Assembly: GCF_014698795.1 (NCBI RefSeq)
Contig: NZ_JACJTR010000009.1
Coordinates: forward strand, 205,840-269,839
Direction of reading: 5' to 3'
Length of the DNA: 64,000 bases
From: Nostoc sp. FACHB-892
GTDB taxonomy: Bacteria > Cyanobacteriota > Cyanobacteriia > Cyanobacteriales > Nostocaceae
Shown: piece after piece, positions 19,968 to 28,343 of the stretch
How the letters are laid out: each line of letters begins with the position of its first letter
Position numbering within the stretch: the first letter of the stretch is position 1
Notes under the pieces: generated by a model
Told to the model about the DNA's origin: nothing
Database searches by the model: none
What the model saw: the letters and a program-made list of their open reading frames with translations, nothing else
Translations under genes and position numbers: made by a program

Positions 19968-20927
19968 TTAAGAGGGTAGGGAATACAAAGATTTCACCCA
20001 CTCCCATTCCTGTATCAAACCTTCTCTCAAGGAAACTTGCGGCCGATATCCAAGAATTTTCTTGGCTTTAGATACATCAGCAGCCGTGTGGCGCGCGTCT
20101 CCCATCGCTTTTTCTATGTGGTTTCTTTTGATTGGTTTTCCAACAATTTCTTCAATCGTATCCAAGACTTCTGCCAAAACCACCCTGCTACCGCCACCAA
20201 TATTAAAGATTTCTCCGACTGCTTCAGGTGCGATCGCGGCAGCTAAATTAGCGGCGATAATATCACTAACAAACGTAAATTCCCGCGTTTGCTGGCCATC
20301 GCCGTAAATAGGAATCGCTTCATCCTGTAAAATCGATTTAAAGAACTTATGAAATGCCATATCTGGGCGCTGTTTGGGGCCATAGACTGTAAAATACCGC
20401 AGTGCCACACAGGGCACGCCAAAGTTTTTGTGATACAGCTCACACAAAAACTCTGCTGCTAGCTTCGTAATGCCATAAGGAGAAACTGGTTGAGGACAAA
20501 TGCCCTCGTGGGTAGGTAAGGTTTCTGCATCACCATATACACTTGATGAAGAGGCAAACACTAACCTTTTCAAGTGTTTAGCATCCTTAGCTGCTTCTAG
20601 CAAAACTTGTGTAGCGTTAATATTTCGTTCTGTATAACCTCGAAAAGCTTTACCCCAACTTGCTCTTACCCCTGCTTGTGCCGCTTGATGGTAAACTACA
20701 TCTACATCTTTTAGGAGTTTCTGCCAATCCAAAAACTGAATATCTCCTTCAATTAATGTAAAACTAGGCAACTGATGTAAGGGTGCAACATTCTTACGCT
20801 TTAACATAGGATCGTAGTAATCATTGAATTCATCAATCCCAATTACTTCTTCTCCTTGTTGCAGCAATGTTTCTGCAAGATGAGAACCAATAAAACCGGC
20901 GGCTCCAGTAACGATAATTTTAGCCAT
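19968..20927 (-). CDS. NAD-dependent sugar-nucleotide epimerase/dehydratase (extended SDR)
   Basis: A 319-aa extended short-chain dehydrogenase. The NAD-binding motif GAAGFIGSHLAE is at residues 8-19, the catalytic Ser-rich strand at FASSSSVYGD, and the YxxxK motif at SPYGITKLAAEF. The C-terminal part (ALRYFTVYGPKQRPDMAF, then YGDGQQTREFTFVSDI) matches UDP-glucuronate or UDP-glucose 4-epimerases. It would supply a sugar nucleotide for glycan synthesis. It is isolated from the polysaccharide locus at 47-62 kb but may serve it. Exact sugar specificity cannot be read from the sequence. Confidence 0.87.
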   Translation of the reverse strand: MAKIIVTGAAGFIGSHLAETLLQQGEEVIGIDEFNDYYDPMLKRKNVAPLHQLPSFTLIEGDIQFLDWQKLLKDVDVVYHQAAQAGVRASWGKAFRGYTERNINATQVLLEAAKDAKHLKRLVFASSSSVYGDAETLPTHEGICPQPVSPYGITKLAAEFLCELYHKNFGVPCVALRYFTVYGPKQRPDMAFHKFFKSILQDEAIPIYGDGQQTREFTFVSDIIAANLAAAIAPEAVGEIFNIGGGSRVVLAEVLDTIEEIVGKPIKRNHIEKAMGDARHTAADVSKAKKILGYRPQVSLREGLIQEWEWVKSLYSLPS

Positions 20928-21188
20928 GTTGCCTATTTTGTTATATCCTGATTAATTTCTATATTCACAAGTTAATAATTATAATCAATAATTCGTTCTT
21001 AATTGAGGATTTCTTTAATTGATTGTTATAGTGTTTTTAATATGACAAATAATTAAAAAAATTATTTTTGCTTAAGAAACATGGTTAAATAAATTAACTA
21101 ATTGCTAACGATATAAATCGTAAAATTACTAATTAATGAAATTTAAGTTTTATAAGAAATACAGTTAAAATTCAATAGCTGAAACAGG

Positions 21189-21295
21189 TATAGCGGTTCT
21201 TATTCAGATGCGGTACAAGATTACATTGCAAGGTGTAGGGGCACGGCAGTGCCGTGCCCTTACGGGTGTACCTCACATAAACGAGAACCGCTATA
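21189..21295. repeat. MITE-like element with TATAGCGGTTCT termini
   Basis: A 107-bp segment bounded by TATAGCGGTTCT (21189-21200) and its inverted copy AGAACCGCTATA (21284-21295). Inside is the nested palindrome GTAGGGGCACGGCA/TGCCGTGCCCTTAC (21235-21263). It has no coding capacity. Related termini occur at 52937-53012 and 58517-58611, and a half copy near 30294, so it appears to be a small non-autonomous repeat family. Confidence 0.7.
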
Positions 21296-21385
21296 GCAGA
21301 TCAAATTAAGCTCATCCCACCGATAAAAGGGGATGGAATTTCAAGCTGAATGTTGACTGTTAACCGTCAACCGTGAACGGTCAAG

Positions 21386-21444
21386 GGCATCGGGGCATCT
21401 CTTATCCCATCTTTAAAAAGAGTGGATTTTCCCGATGCCTTTTT
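21386..21444 (+). terminator. purD: Terminator-like hairpin in the purD leader
   Basis: GGCATCGGG (21386-21394) pairs perfectly with CCCGATGCC (21431-21439). Inner CTCTT/AAGAG bases can extend the structure, and TTTTT follows immediately (21440-21444). It is oriented to stop plus-strand transcription 98 bases before the purD start. Either it ends a short upstream transcript or it is an attenuator in the purD leader. The sequence alone does not decide between the two. Confidence 0.6.
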
Positions 21445-21541
21445 ATCAGAGGCTTGCACAAGTGTGAGAATTGATGAAAAAATTGATCCGCGAGAACCGA
21501 ATTAGGTATTCTCGTTTTGCAAGAAACTCACGAGGAAATCA

Positions 21542-22843
21542 GTGAAAGTTTTAGTTGTAGGTAATGGGGGGCGCGAACATGCTCTGGCATGGAAGCTGTT
21601 GCAATCTAAGCAAATTGAGCAAGTTGTCTGTGTACCAGGGAATGGGGGCACAGCAAGTATGGAACGTTGCCAGAACTTGCCCCTAGCAGTCGATGATTTT
21701 GAGGGCATGAGCCGATATGCTCTAGAAAATGGCATAACTCTAGTGATAGTTGGGCCAGAAGTGCCTTTGGCAAAGGGAATCACAGATTACCTCCAAGACA
21801 AAGGATTGATGGTATTTGGGCCAGTTAGAGCGGGAGCGCAAATTGAGGCGAGTAAAGCTTGGGCAAAAGCTTTGATGCAAGAAGCAGGGATTCCGACGGC
21901 ACGGGCTGCGGTATTTACGCAGGCGGCAGCAGCAAAATCTTATGTCAAATCTCAGGGAGCGCCAATTGTCGTCAAAGCTGATGGCTTGGCGGCTGGTAAG
22001 GGCGTAACGGTAGCTGAAACAGTTGCACAGGCAGAAAGTGCCGTTGATGCGATTTTTCAAGGACAATTTGGTAGTGCTGGTGAATTTGTTGTCATTGAAG
22101 AATGTTTAATTGGGCAAGAGGTATCAGTTTTAGCGTTAACAGATGGGTTAACGATTCGCCCCCTGTTGCCAGCTCAAGACCATAAGCGGATTGGTGAGGG
22201 CGATACGGGCGAAAATACTGGTGGCATGGGAGCATACAGCCCAGCACCTATAGCTACGCCAGAGTTGATGGCACGCATTCAAAGAGAAGTATTAGAAAGA
22301 GCGATCGCAACCTTACGAGCTAAAGGCATTGATTACCGAGGCGTATTGTATGCTGGATTAATGATTGCACCCGATGGAGACTTGAAGGTTTTAGAATTCA
22401 ACTGTCGCTTTGGCGATCCCGAAACCCAGGTAATTTTGCCACTATTAGAAACACCCCTAGAAGACTTGATTCTAGCCTGTGTACAACAGCGATTAAGTGA
22501 ATTCCCGCCCATTGCTTGGAAAGGGGGAGCATCTGCCACTGTAGTTGCAGCTTCAGGTGGTTATCCCGGAGAATATAATAAAGGCCAAGTCATTACTGGC
22601 ATTGGTGAAGCAGAGGCAACAGGAGCAACTGTATTTCATGCAGGTACAAAATTGAACCAGCAACAACAAGTAGTAACAGATGGGGGTCGAGTATTAAATG
22701 TGACTGGAATCGGAGAAAATTTTGAGCAAGCGATCGCCCAAGCCTACGCAGGGATCAAACATATTCAGTTTGATGGGATATATTACCGGAGAGATATTGG
22801 GCATAGAGCGGTGAGTGCCAAGCAGGGGGAACAAACGCCATAA
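21542..22843 (+). CDS. purD: Phosphoribosylamine-glycine ligase (GAR synthetase)
   Basis: Second step of purine synthesis: ATP-dependent joining of glycine to phosphoribosylamine. The 433-aa length is normal. The N-terminal VLVVGNGGREHALAWKL is diagnostic. The ATP-grasp domain follows (GAPIVVKADGLAAGKGV near 145-160; FVVIEECLIGQEVSVLAL near 182-200), then RFGDPETQVILP with metal ligands. The start is GTG with a GAGGAAA site about six bases upstream. It is followed by an orphan xisI and then nblS on the same strand. A terminator-like hairpin lies in its leader. Confidence 0.96.
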   Translation: MKVLVVGNGGREHALAWKLLQSKQIEQVVCVPGNGGTASMERCQNLPLAVDDFEGMSRYALENGITLVIVGPEVPLAKGITDYLQDKGLMVFGPVRAGAQIEASKAWAKALMQEAGIPTARAAVFTQAAAAKSYVKSQGAPIVVKADGLAAGKGVTVAETVAQAESAVDAIFQGQFGSAGEFVVIEECLIGQEVSVLALTDGLTIRPLLPAQDHKRIGEGDTGENTGGMGAYSPAPIATPELMARIQREVLERAIATLRAKGIDYRGVLYAGLMIAPDGDLKVLEFNCRFGDPETQVILPLLETPLEDLILACVQQRLSEFPPIAWKGGASATVVAASGGYPGEYNKGQVITGIGEAEATGATVFHAGTKLNQQQQVVTDGGRVLNVTGIGENFEQAIAQAYAGIKHIQFDGIYYRRDIGHRAVSAKQGEQTP

Positions 22844-22919
22844 GCAATCCAAATGCAGCCTGATGTAGGCTTTAAAGCTGTACTGATTTTCATTACAGCT
22901 GCAAGGCTGACTTAATACT

Positions 22920-23264
22920 ATGGATAAATTAACAGAGTATCCCAAGATAATTAAGCGTATCCTGACAGAGTATGTAGAACTATGTAACCGTCGTCCTAAC
23001 CAAGACATGGAAACATTTTTGATTATCGATGACTCAAAGGGTCATTATATTTGGATGAACCTTGGTTGGCAAAATGGCGAACGCATTACTGGTATGACTG
23101 TCTACGTTCGGATTCGAGATCGCAAATTCTGGATCGAGGAAGATTGGACTGAAAATGGTATCGCAACTGACTTAGTTCGTGCAGGTGTTGCTAAGGAAGA
23201 TATAGTGTTGGCATTCCATGAGCCTAAGATGCGGCAGTACACAGATTTTGCAGTAGCATCGTAG
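22920..23264 (+). CDS. xisI: XisI-family protein (fdxN element excision controlling factor-like)
   Basis: A 114-aa protein with the XisI family pattern: MDKLTEYPKIIKRILTEY, DSKGHYIWMNLGW, YVRIRDRKFWIEEDWTENG and ATDLVRAGV, then AKEDIVLAFHEP. In Anabaena, XisI and XisH were described as factors needed for fdxN element excision, but many copies exist in cyanobacteria with no such element nearby and may act as paired modules. The usual partner xisH would lie immediately upstream, but only 76 bases separate this gene from purD, so this copy is an orphan. Its role here is unknown. Confidence 0.9.
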   Translation: MDKLTEYPKIIKRILTEYVELCNRRPNQDMETFLIIDDSKGHYIWMNLGWQNGERITGMTVYVRIRDRKFWIEEDWTENGIATDLVRAGVAKEDIVLAFHEPKMRQYTDFAVAS

Positions 23265-23603
23265 CGGTGGCGCGTCGGTTTGAATATCTTAGTGCTGAGT
23301 TCAAGTTTATTAGCAACCGCTAACCTGAGCCGGACAACTAGTTCAAAATCACGACAGGTTGGATTTTTGTTAGACTGCTCATCTGTGCGTAACCAATAGT
23401 CACAAAATGGGTTTTAACGCGTTCATCGTCAACTGGAGATTAACAAGGATAGCTGAAATGAGGTAAATTCGTTAAGACTACCTTATAAGAATATCTCCTG
23501 CACTTTTTTTCCCATCTCTCTCCCCTAACATGTTTGTCAAATTAACTGTTAATTTTTTAGTTGTTGGGCTTTATAACAAAGACTACTAACAACTTTATTT
23601 AAG
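23265..23603. other. Intergenic region upstream of nblS
   Basis: No gene seen. The 339 bases contain the likely nblS promoter. No palindrome or recognised regulatory box could be identified with confidence by eye, and no Shine-Dalgarno stands close to the nblS ATG. Confidence 0.5.
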
Positions 23604-25550
23604 ATGCTAACTCTGTTAAAAACAATTCGACATGCGATCGCTGCTTGGTGGTCAGAGTTTACCCTCCAGACCAAACTATTGGCTGTGGCCACAATGGTAG
23701 TTTCATTGGTAATGAGTGGTCTGACCTTTTGGGCTGTGAATACAATTCAGCAGGATGCGCGGATGAATGACACCCGCTTCGGTCGTGACTTGGGGCTGCT
23801 ACTTGCTGCCAACGTTGCCCCCCTAGTCGCTGACAATAATCTCACTGAGGTTGCCCAATTTTCTCAACGCTTCTACAGCAGCACCTCTAGTGTGCGTTAT
23901 ATGCTCTACGCTGATGAAACCGGGGAAATCTTTTTTGGGATTCCTTTTTGGGAAGCCGAGGTAGAAAACTCCCTCACCATTAAACGGCGAATCCAACTGC
24001 CAGAAGATTACCCTGGTGATGGGGAAAAGCCGATGGTGCGGCAACATACAACCCCAGATGGGACAGTCACCGATGTGTTTATTCCCTTGATCGTCAATAA
24101 CAAATACTTAGGTGTATTAGCGATCGGTATCAACCCCAATCAGACTGCTGTCATCTCTACTAATTTTACCCGCGATGTCACCATCGCCGTTTTTATCACA
24201 ATTTGGGTAATGGTGATTTTGGCAGGAGTGATTAACGCTTTGACCATCACTAAGCCGATTAAAGAACTGCTGGTGGGGGTAAAGCAAATTTCTACCGGGA
24301 ATTTCAAGCAGCGTATTGATTTACCCTTGGGGGGCGAACTGGGGGAATTAATTTTAAGCTTTAATGAAATGGGAGAGCGATTAGAACGCTATGAAGAACA
24401 GAATATTGAAGAACTGACCGCAGAAAAAGCCAAGCTAGAAACTCTAGTTTCAACGATCGCAGATGGTGCTGTGTTGATTGATAATAATATGCAAGTGATT
24501 TTAGTCAACCCTACAGCAAAGCGGATTTTTGGCTGGGAAACCACCGATGTGGTAGGCTGCAATGTCTTGCATCACTTGCCGCCATCGGTACAAATAGAAA
24601 TCACTCGCCCTTTGTACGAAATGGCAGCAGGCGAATGCGAAAGCGCCGAATTCCGAATTTTTATTAACCAACCTGCCCCGCGAACGATCCGTATTCTTTT
24701 AACGACAGTACTCAATGTGCAAAGGGAAAGCATCAAAGGTATTGCGATTACTGTCCAAGATATAACCCGTGAGGTGGAACTAAACGAGGCAAAAAGCCAA
24801 TTTATCAGCAACGTTTCTCACGAACTGCGAACGCCTCTATTTAACATCAAAACTTATATTGAAACCCTGCACGACTACGGCGAAGACTTAGCTTTGCAAG
24901 AACGGCAAGAGTTTCTGCAAACTGTGAACCATGAAACCGATCGCTTAACTCGCCTAGTCAACGATGTTTTAGATTTGTCAAAACTCGAATCTGGTCGCAA
25001 CTACAGCTTCGATGGCGTAGATTTAGCCCAAGCGATCGAGCAAACACTGCGTACTTACCAACTGAATGCTAAAGATAAAGGTGTTGAACTTGTTCAAGAA
25101 GTTGCTCCTAATTTGCCCCTGGTAATGGGTAATTATGATCTGTTAGTACAAGTGTTTGGCAACCTGATTGGTAATGCCCTTAAATTTACAAAAGCCGGTG
25201 GTAAAGTGGCAATCCGCGCTTACCAACTAGATTTCAAGCCCAATCACAGCCAATATCCTCCAGTGCGGATTGAAATTTCTGATACTGGAATTGGCATTGC
25301 CACAGAAGATCAACACGCAATTTTTGAACGCTTCTTTCGCGTAGAAAACCGAGTTCATACCCTAGAAGGTACGGGTTTAGGTTTATCGATTGTCAGAAAT
25401 ATCATCGACAGACATCGTAGTAAAGTCCATCTGGTGAGTGAAGTTGGTATAGGCACCACTTTTTGGTTCGACTTAGCCGCCTTTGAGGAAAAAGCGCCAG
25501 TGATACAAGTTGAACCTATTGCCGAAGAACCCAAAATTACCATAGTTTAA
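23604..25550 (+). CDS. nblS: Sensor histidine kinase NblS (Hik33/DspA)
   Basis: A 648-aa membrane kinase with the NblS domain order. TM1 (about 22-46), a periplasmic sensor region (about 47-190), TM2 (about 193-215), HAMP (about 215-270), PAS (about 280-390, IADGAVLIDNNMQVILVNPTAK), HisKA with phospho-acceptor H406 (ISNVSHELRTPLFNIK), and HATPase with N-box (VFGNLIGNALKFTKAG), GIG and GTGLGLSI motifs. NblS/Hik33 is the conserved cyanobacterial kinase for high light, cold, osmotic and nutrient stress. It signals to response regulators of the RpaB type, which are not in this window. All catalytic motifs are intact. Confidence 0.94.
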   Translation: MLTLLKTIRHAIAAWWSEFTLQTKLLAVATMVVSLVMSGLTFWAVNTIQQDARMNDTRFGRDLGLLLAANVAPLVADNNLTEVAQFSQRFYSSTSSVRYMLYADETGEIFFGIPFWEAEVENSLTIKRRIQLPEDYPGDGEKPMVRQHTTPDGTVTDVFIPLIVNNKYLGVLAIGINPNQTAVISTNFTRDVTIAVFITIWVMVILAGVINALTITKPIKELLVGVKQISTGNFKQRIDLPLGGELGELILSFNEMGERLERYEEQNIEELTAEKAKLETLVSTIADGAVLIDNNMQVILVNPTAKRIFGWETTDVVGCNVLHHLPPSVQIEITRPLYEMAAGECESAEFRIFINQPAPRTIRILLTTVLNVQRESIKGIAITVQDITREVELNEAKSQFISNVSHELRTPLFNIKTYIETLHDYGEDLALQERQEFLQTVNHETDRLTRLVNDVLDLSKLESGRNYSFDGVDLAQAIEQTLRTYQLNAKDKGVELVQEVAPNLPLVMGNYDLLVQVFGNLIGNALKFTKAGGKVAIRAYQLDFKPNHSQYPPVRIEISDTGIGIATEDQHAIFERFFRVENRVHTLEGTGLGLSIVRNIIDRHRSKVHLVSEVGIGTTFWFDLAAFEEKAPVIQVEPIAEEPKITIV

Positions 25551-25713
25551 AGATTGCAGCAGCATCCAAAATCATCACAGCCTGAAGATTAGGGATTGGG
25601 CATGGTTTGTTATTTTTGACCATTTCCTATAGTGGCGATTTTGGATGAAGCGTTTAAGGGGATTGCTGCACTAGACTATAAGTAGGTTGAATTGACTTAC
25701 ACTATCATTATCT

Positions 25714-25959
25714 ATGAAAGCAATTGAAACCACAGCGACAATTAATGAGAGTGGACAACTTACGCTCGATAAATCACTGGGATTCATCAAACCACAGCGT
25801 GTTCGTGTTATCGTCTTACTTTCCGAAGATGACGAAACCGATCCTGATGAAACACCTACAGAAGTTGTTATAGAAGGTATTCGCCAAGGTTTACACGAAG
25901 CTTTAACTGGACAAACTCTTCCCCTCTCAGAAATGTGGTCAGGTATCGATGCAGAGTGA
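25714..25959 (+). CDS. RelN-like type II antitoxin
   Basis: An 81-aa small acidic protein starting MKAIETTATINESGQLTLDK. An N-terminal beta-strand DNA-binding-type region is followed by an acidic linker (SEDDETDPDE) and a C-terminal toxin-binding helix (VIEGIRQGLHEAL). This matches cyanobacterial RelN-type antitoxins. The end overlaps the start of the toxin gene by 11 bases, the classic coupled arrangement. The toxin is broken, so the antitoxin is now without a functional partner in cis. Confidence 0.8.
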   Translation: MKAIETTATINESGQLTLDKSLGFIKPQRVRVIVLLSEDDETDPDETPTEVVIEGIRQGLHEALTGQTLPLSEMWSGIDAE

Positions 25960-26207
25960 ACCATCGCCAATCCAGATCGCTCTTACACCTCGTTTCAAAA
26001 GGGATCTTCGAGAACTTGCATAGCAACATTCAAAAAGGAAAAAGTGGAGGCTATCGAGTCATTTATTATCTGAAAACTGATCAGGGAATTATACTCACTA
26101 CAATTTATTCCAAATCCGATATTTCAGATGTTAGTAATGAAACAATTGAAGAAGCAATCGCGCAATACGAGCAAGAAATTCAAATAGCCGATAATTCAGA
26201 TGCATAA
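25949..26207 (+). pseudogene. RelE/ParE-type toxin remnant with internal deletion and frameshift
   Basis: From the ATG at 25949, overlapping the antitoxin, the frame reads MQSEPSPIQIALTPRFKRD then LRELA and stops at TAG 26021. The other end of a RelE-like toxin, SNIQKGKSGGYRVIYYLKT and so on to 26207, continues in a different frame from about 26021. The middle of the fold, some 40 residues in related toxins, is missing, so a deletion joined the two parts out of frame. A 90-codon frame from a GTG at 25935 runs through both parts but encodes nonsense at its start. The toxin should be inactive. Confidence 0.85.
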
Positions 26208-26347
26208 ACCCGGATTTCTCACAAGCAATAAAAAATAAATTTCAATTTAGCTGGGGAGACAATTGAAATATAAAATCGGAACTATTTTAGGTCTATATTA
26301 AACTCAACACAAAAGCGTTATATTCACCACTCCCCAGAAAACCCAAA

Positions 26348-26719
26348 TCAAGGTCTTAATATAACGAACAATAAACAGACCAATAATAGACCTAATAACA
26401 ATAGCAAACCCTGATTGCGTTTTACCCAACTTTTCACAGTTACTGCAAAACCCTTAGTGTAACGCTGCTGTTCTAACTCTAACTTTGTCTCTTCAATATT
26501 TTGGTAGAGGGTACAGTCTTTGGCGTAGGGACGCTGGGGAAAATTGCAAGTATCATCAGCATGATAAGTGCAAGTGTCGCATAGATACCCGTCCCCAGTG
26601 GCGCGATGCAATGGAATACCGGGATGACCGTAAGCTTTGAGTGTCGTCCGGCAATAGGGACAACTAATAGCTTGACTATCAACGAGTTGATGGCAGTGGG
26701 GACAAGATACAGTAGCCAA
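26348..26719 (-). CDS. Zinc-ribbon protein with C-terminal membrane anchor
   Basis: A 123-aa protein. The N-terminal zinc ribbon is CPHCHQLVDSQAISCPYC (residues 6-23). A second cysteine/histidine cluster (YLCDTCTYHADDTCNF, ending in KDCTLY) lies at about 46-73, then a charged helix and a single C-terminal transmembrane helix (about 103-121, LLLLLGLLLVCLLFVI). This is a tail-anchored protein with its metal-binding part in the cytosol. It is a cyanobacterial family of unknown role. It is divergent from the ParA-fusion gene, with a 259-base shared upstream region. Confidence 0.75.
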   Translation of the reverse strand: MATVSCPHCHQLVDSQAISCPYCRTTLKAYGHPGIPLHRATGDGYLCDTCTYHADDTCNFPQRPYAKDCTLYQNIEETKLELEQQRYTKGFAVTVKSWVKRNQGLLLLLGLLLVCLLFVILRP

Positions 26720-26978
26720 AACCTTTAGCGCAAATAGGTAAACACTTTGATTCTATCCATTTACAAAAATAATGGGGAAATATATGCGTAGCCTGTTAAT
26801 TTTGAATATGCCTAACTCTCAAAATTGGCTATTTTATCAGTAAAAGTACTAATTTTATGATGATTTTTTATATCTTTCTAAGTGATTTATATCACTCAAC
26901 ATAATTAAGGCTATGCCATAATCTAGCAAATATCAGGTTTTGTCTCAAGTCCAATAATTATTTAGAGGTAGAAAAATA

Positions 26979-28343
26979 TTGCCTTTTAATCCTGAGCTGT
27001 GCCGTAACGAAAGCGAAGTTGAAAGCAAACTCATAGTGCAATATTTGCTACCACAGCTTGGTTATACTCCTGACACCTGGCATCAAGAGGTTGCCGTTGG
27101 TAGCATTCGCTTAGATTTTTTAGCATTTGCCGCACAAGTGATTCCTTTTGTCTTAGATGCCAATTCGCCGTTGAGTGTCGTCATGGAGGCAAAGCATCCC
27201 AAACAAAACTTAAATAATCATGTCCCCCGACTCAGACATTATTTAACCAGCTTGAATGTCAGATATGGATTGTTGACTAATGGCAAAGAGATTAGAATTT
27301 ATCAAAAAGTGCAACATGATATTCAGCTATTATTTCAGTGTCCTGGAAAGGAAGTTGAAACGAGGATAGAGGAAATTAAAGGTTTAATTGCTAGGGAAAG
27401 TTTCACAAATAAGCAATCTAAAGATAATTTTGAAATTCAAGTACATGAAAATAATTCAGTTATAGAAATCAAGAGAGAACATTCAATGAAGATAATTGCA
27501 GTTTATCATAACAAAGGCGGCGTTGGTAAGACAACAACAGTAGTTAACCTAGCTGCTGCTATTAGAAAAAAGGGTAAAAGAGTTTTAGTAATTGATTTTG
27601 ATAGCCAAGCTAATACTACATTTGCCACAGGATTAGTCAAATTTGATGATGAAGAATTTGATGACATCAAGGATTCTAATCTTCTTCAAGTATTACAATC
27701 TGAAGAATTTTATCCTATTTCAGAAGTAGCCAGAAAATCTAATTTCTGCAATCCTGAGATTGATGTTGTTCCAGCACACATCAATTTGATGAGAAATGAA
27801 ACTGATTTAAATGCTCTTGAGGGTAGTAGACTGGTACTTATTGACAAGTTAGAATATGTAAAAGATAAATATGATGTTGTCCTTATAGATACTCCACCAT
27901 CACTAAATCTGTATGCGAGAATTGCTTTAATTACCTCTGATTATCTTATTATTCCATCTGATCTTAAACCTTTTGCAAACCAAGGATTAACAAACGTTAA
28001 AGAGTTTATTAAAGGCATTAATACATTTAGAAAACAAATCAGAAAACCTCCTCTTGAAACTTTAGGTGTCCTTGCTTGTAAAATATCTACTAACAATCAA
28101 TTTGTGAAACATACTTTACCTAAAAGGCTAGAAGCAATTCCAAAACGGTATGATCTTCAAGTCATGGATACAGTAATTTATGATAGAGATGATCTAGCGA
28201 AATGTGCTGAGAAATCTCTGATTATAGGAGATATGGAGGTAGCTGATCCCATATCTGTACTTGATTTTAAGCCAGATTCAATTGCTGCACAAGAATTTGA
28301 GTTATTAGCAATAGAAGTTTTACAAAAAATAGGATTAGATTAA
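26979..28343 (+). CDS. HsdR-N-like (PD-(D/E)XK) nuclease domain fused to ParA ATPase
   Basis: A 454-aa two-domain fusion. Residues 1-145 resemble the N-terminal nuclease domain of type I restriction R subunits: E13 in NESEVES, D46 in GSIRLDFLAF, E70-A-K72 in VVMEAKHPK, and YGLLTNGKEIRIY at about 96-108. A polar linker (about 145-169) leads to a complete ParA/MinD ATPase: deviant Walker A NKGGVGKTT (178-186, K184), DFDSQAN switch I and VVLIDTPPS Walker B. The start is TTG with AGAGGT nine bases upstream. An in-frame ATG at 27486 (M170), preceded by AAGAGAG, could also start ParA alone. The next gene overlaps by one base. The role is probably DNA-linked maintenance or defence, which is inference only. 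Confidence 0.85.
   Translation: MPFNPELCRNESEVESKLIVQYLLPQLGYTPDTWHQEVAVGSIRLDFLAFAAQVIPFVLDANSPLSVVMEAKHPKQNLNNHVPRLRHYLTSLNVRYGLLTNGKEIRIYQKVQHDIQLLFQCPGKEVETRIEEIKGLIARESFTNKQSKDNFEIQVHENNSVIEIKREHSMKIIAVYHNKGGVGKTTTVVNLAAAIRKKGKRVLVIDFDSQANTTFATGLVKFDDEEFDDIKDSNLLQVLQSEEFYPISEVARKSNFCNPEIDVVPAHINLMRNETDLNALEGSRLVLIDKLEYVKDKYDVVLIDTPPSLNLYARIALITSDYLIIPSDLKPFANQGLTNVKEFIKGINTFRKQIRKPPLETLGVLACKISTNNQFVKHTLPKRLEAIPKRYDLQVMDTVIYDRDDLAKCAEKSLIIGDMEVADPISVLDFKPDSIAAQEFELLAIEVLQKIGLD

Larger units (their letters stand above)
20928..21541. other. Intergenic region between divergent epimerase and purD genes
   Basis: No gene seen. It contains an AT-rich epimerase promoter side, an inverted-repeat element (21189-21295), a short run of GTTAACCGT-like units (about 21357-21382) and a terminator-like hairpin (21386-21444). 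All but the first are annotated or discussed separately. A ribosome binding site (GAGGAAA) precedes the GTG start of purD. Confidence 0.6.

Noticed and set aside
22920..23264. xisI as evidence for an fdxN-type excision element in this window
   Set aside because: No recombinase, xisH or direct repeats flanking a nif gene were seen; XisI copies occur widely without such elements.
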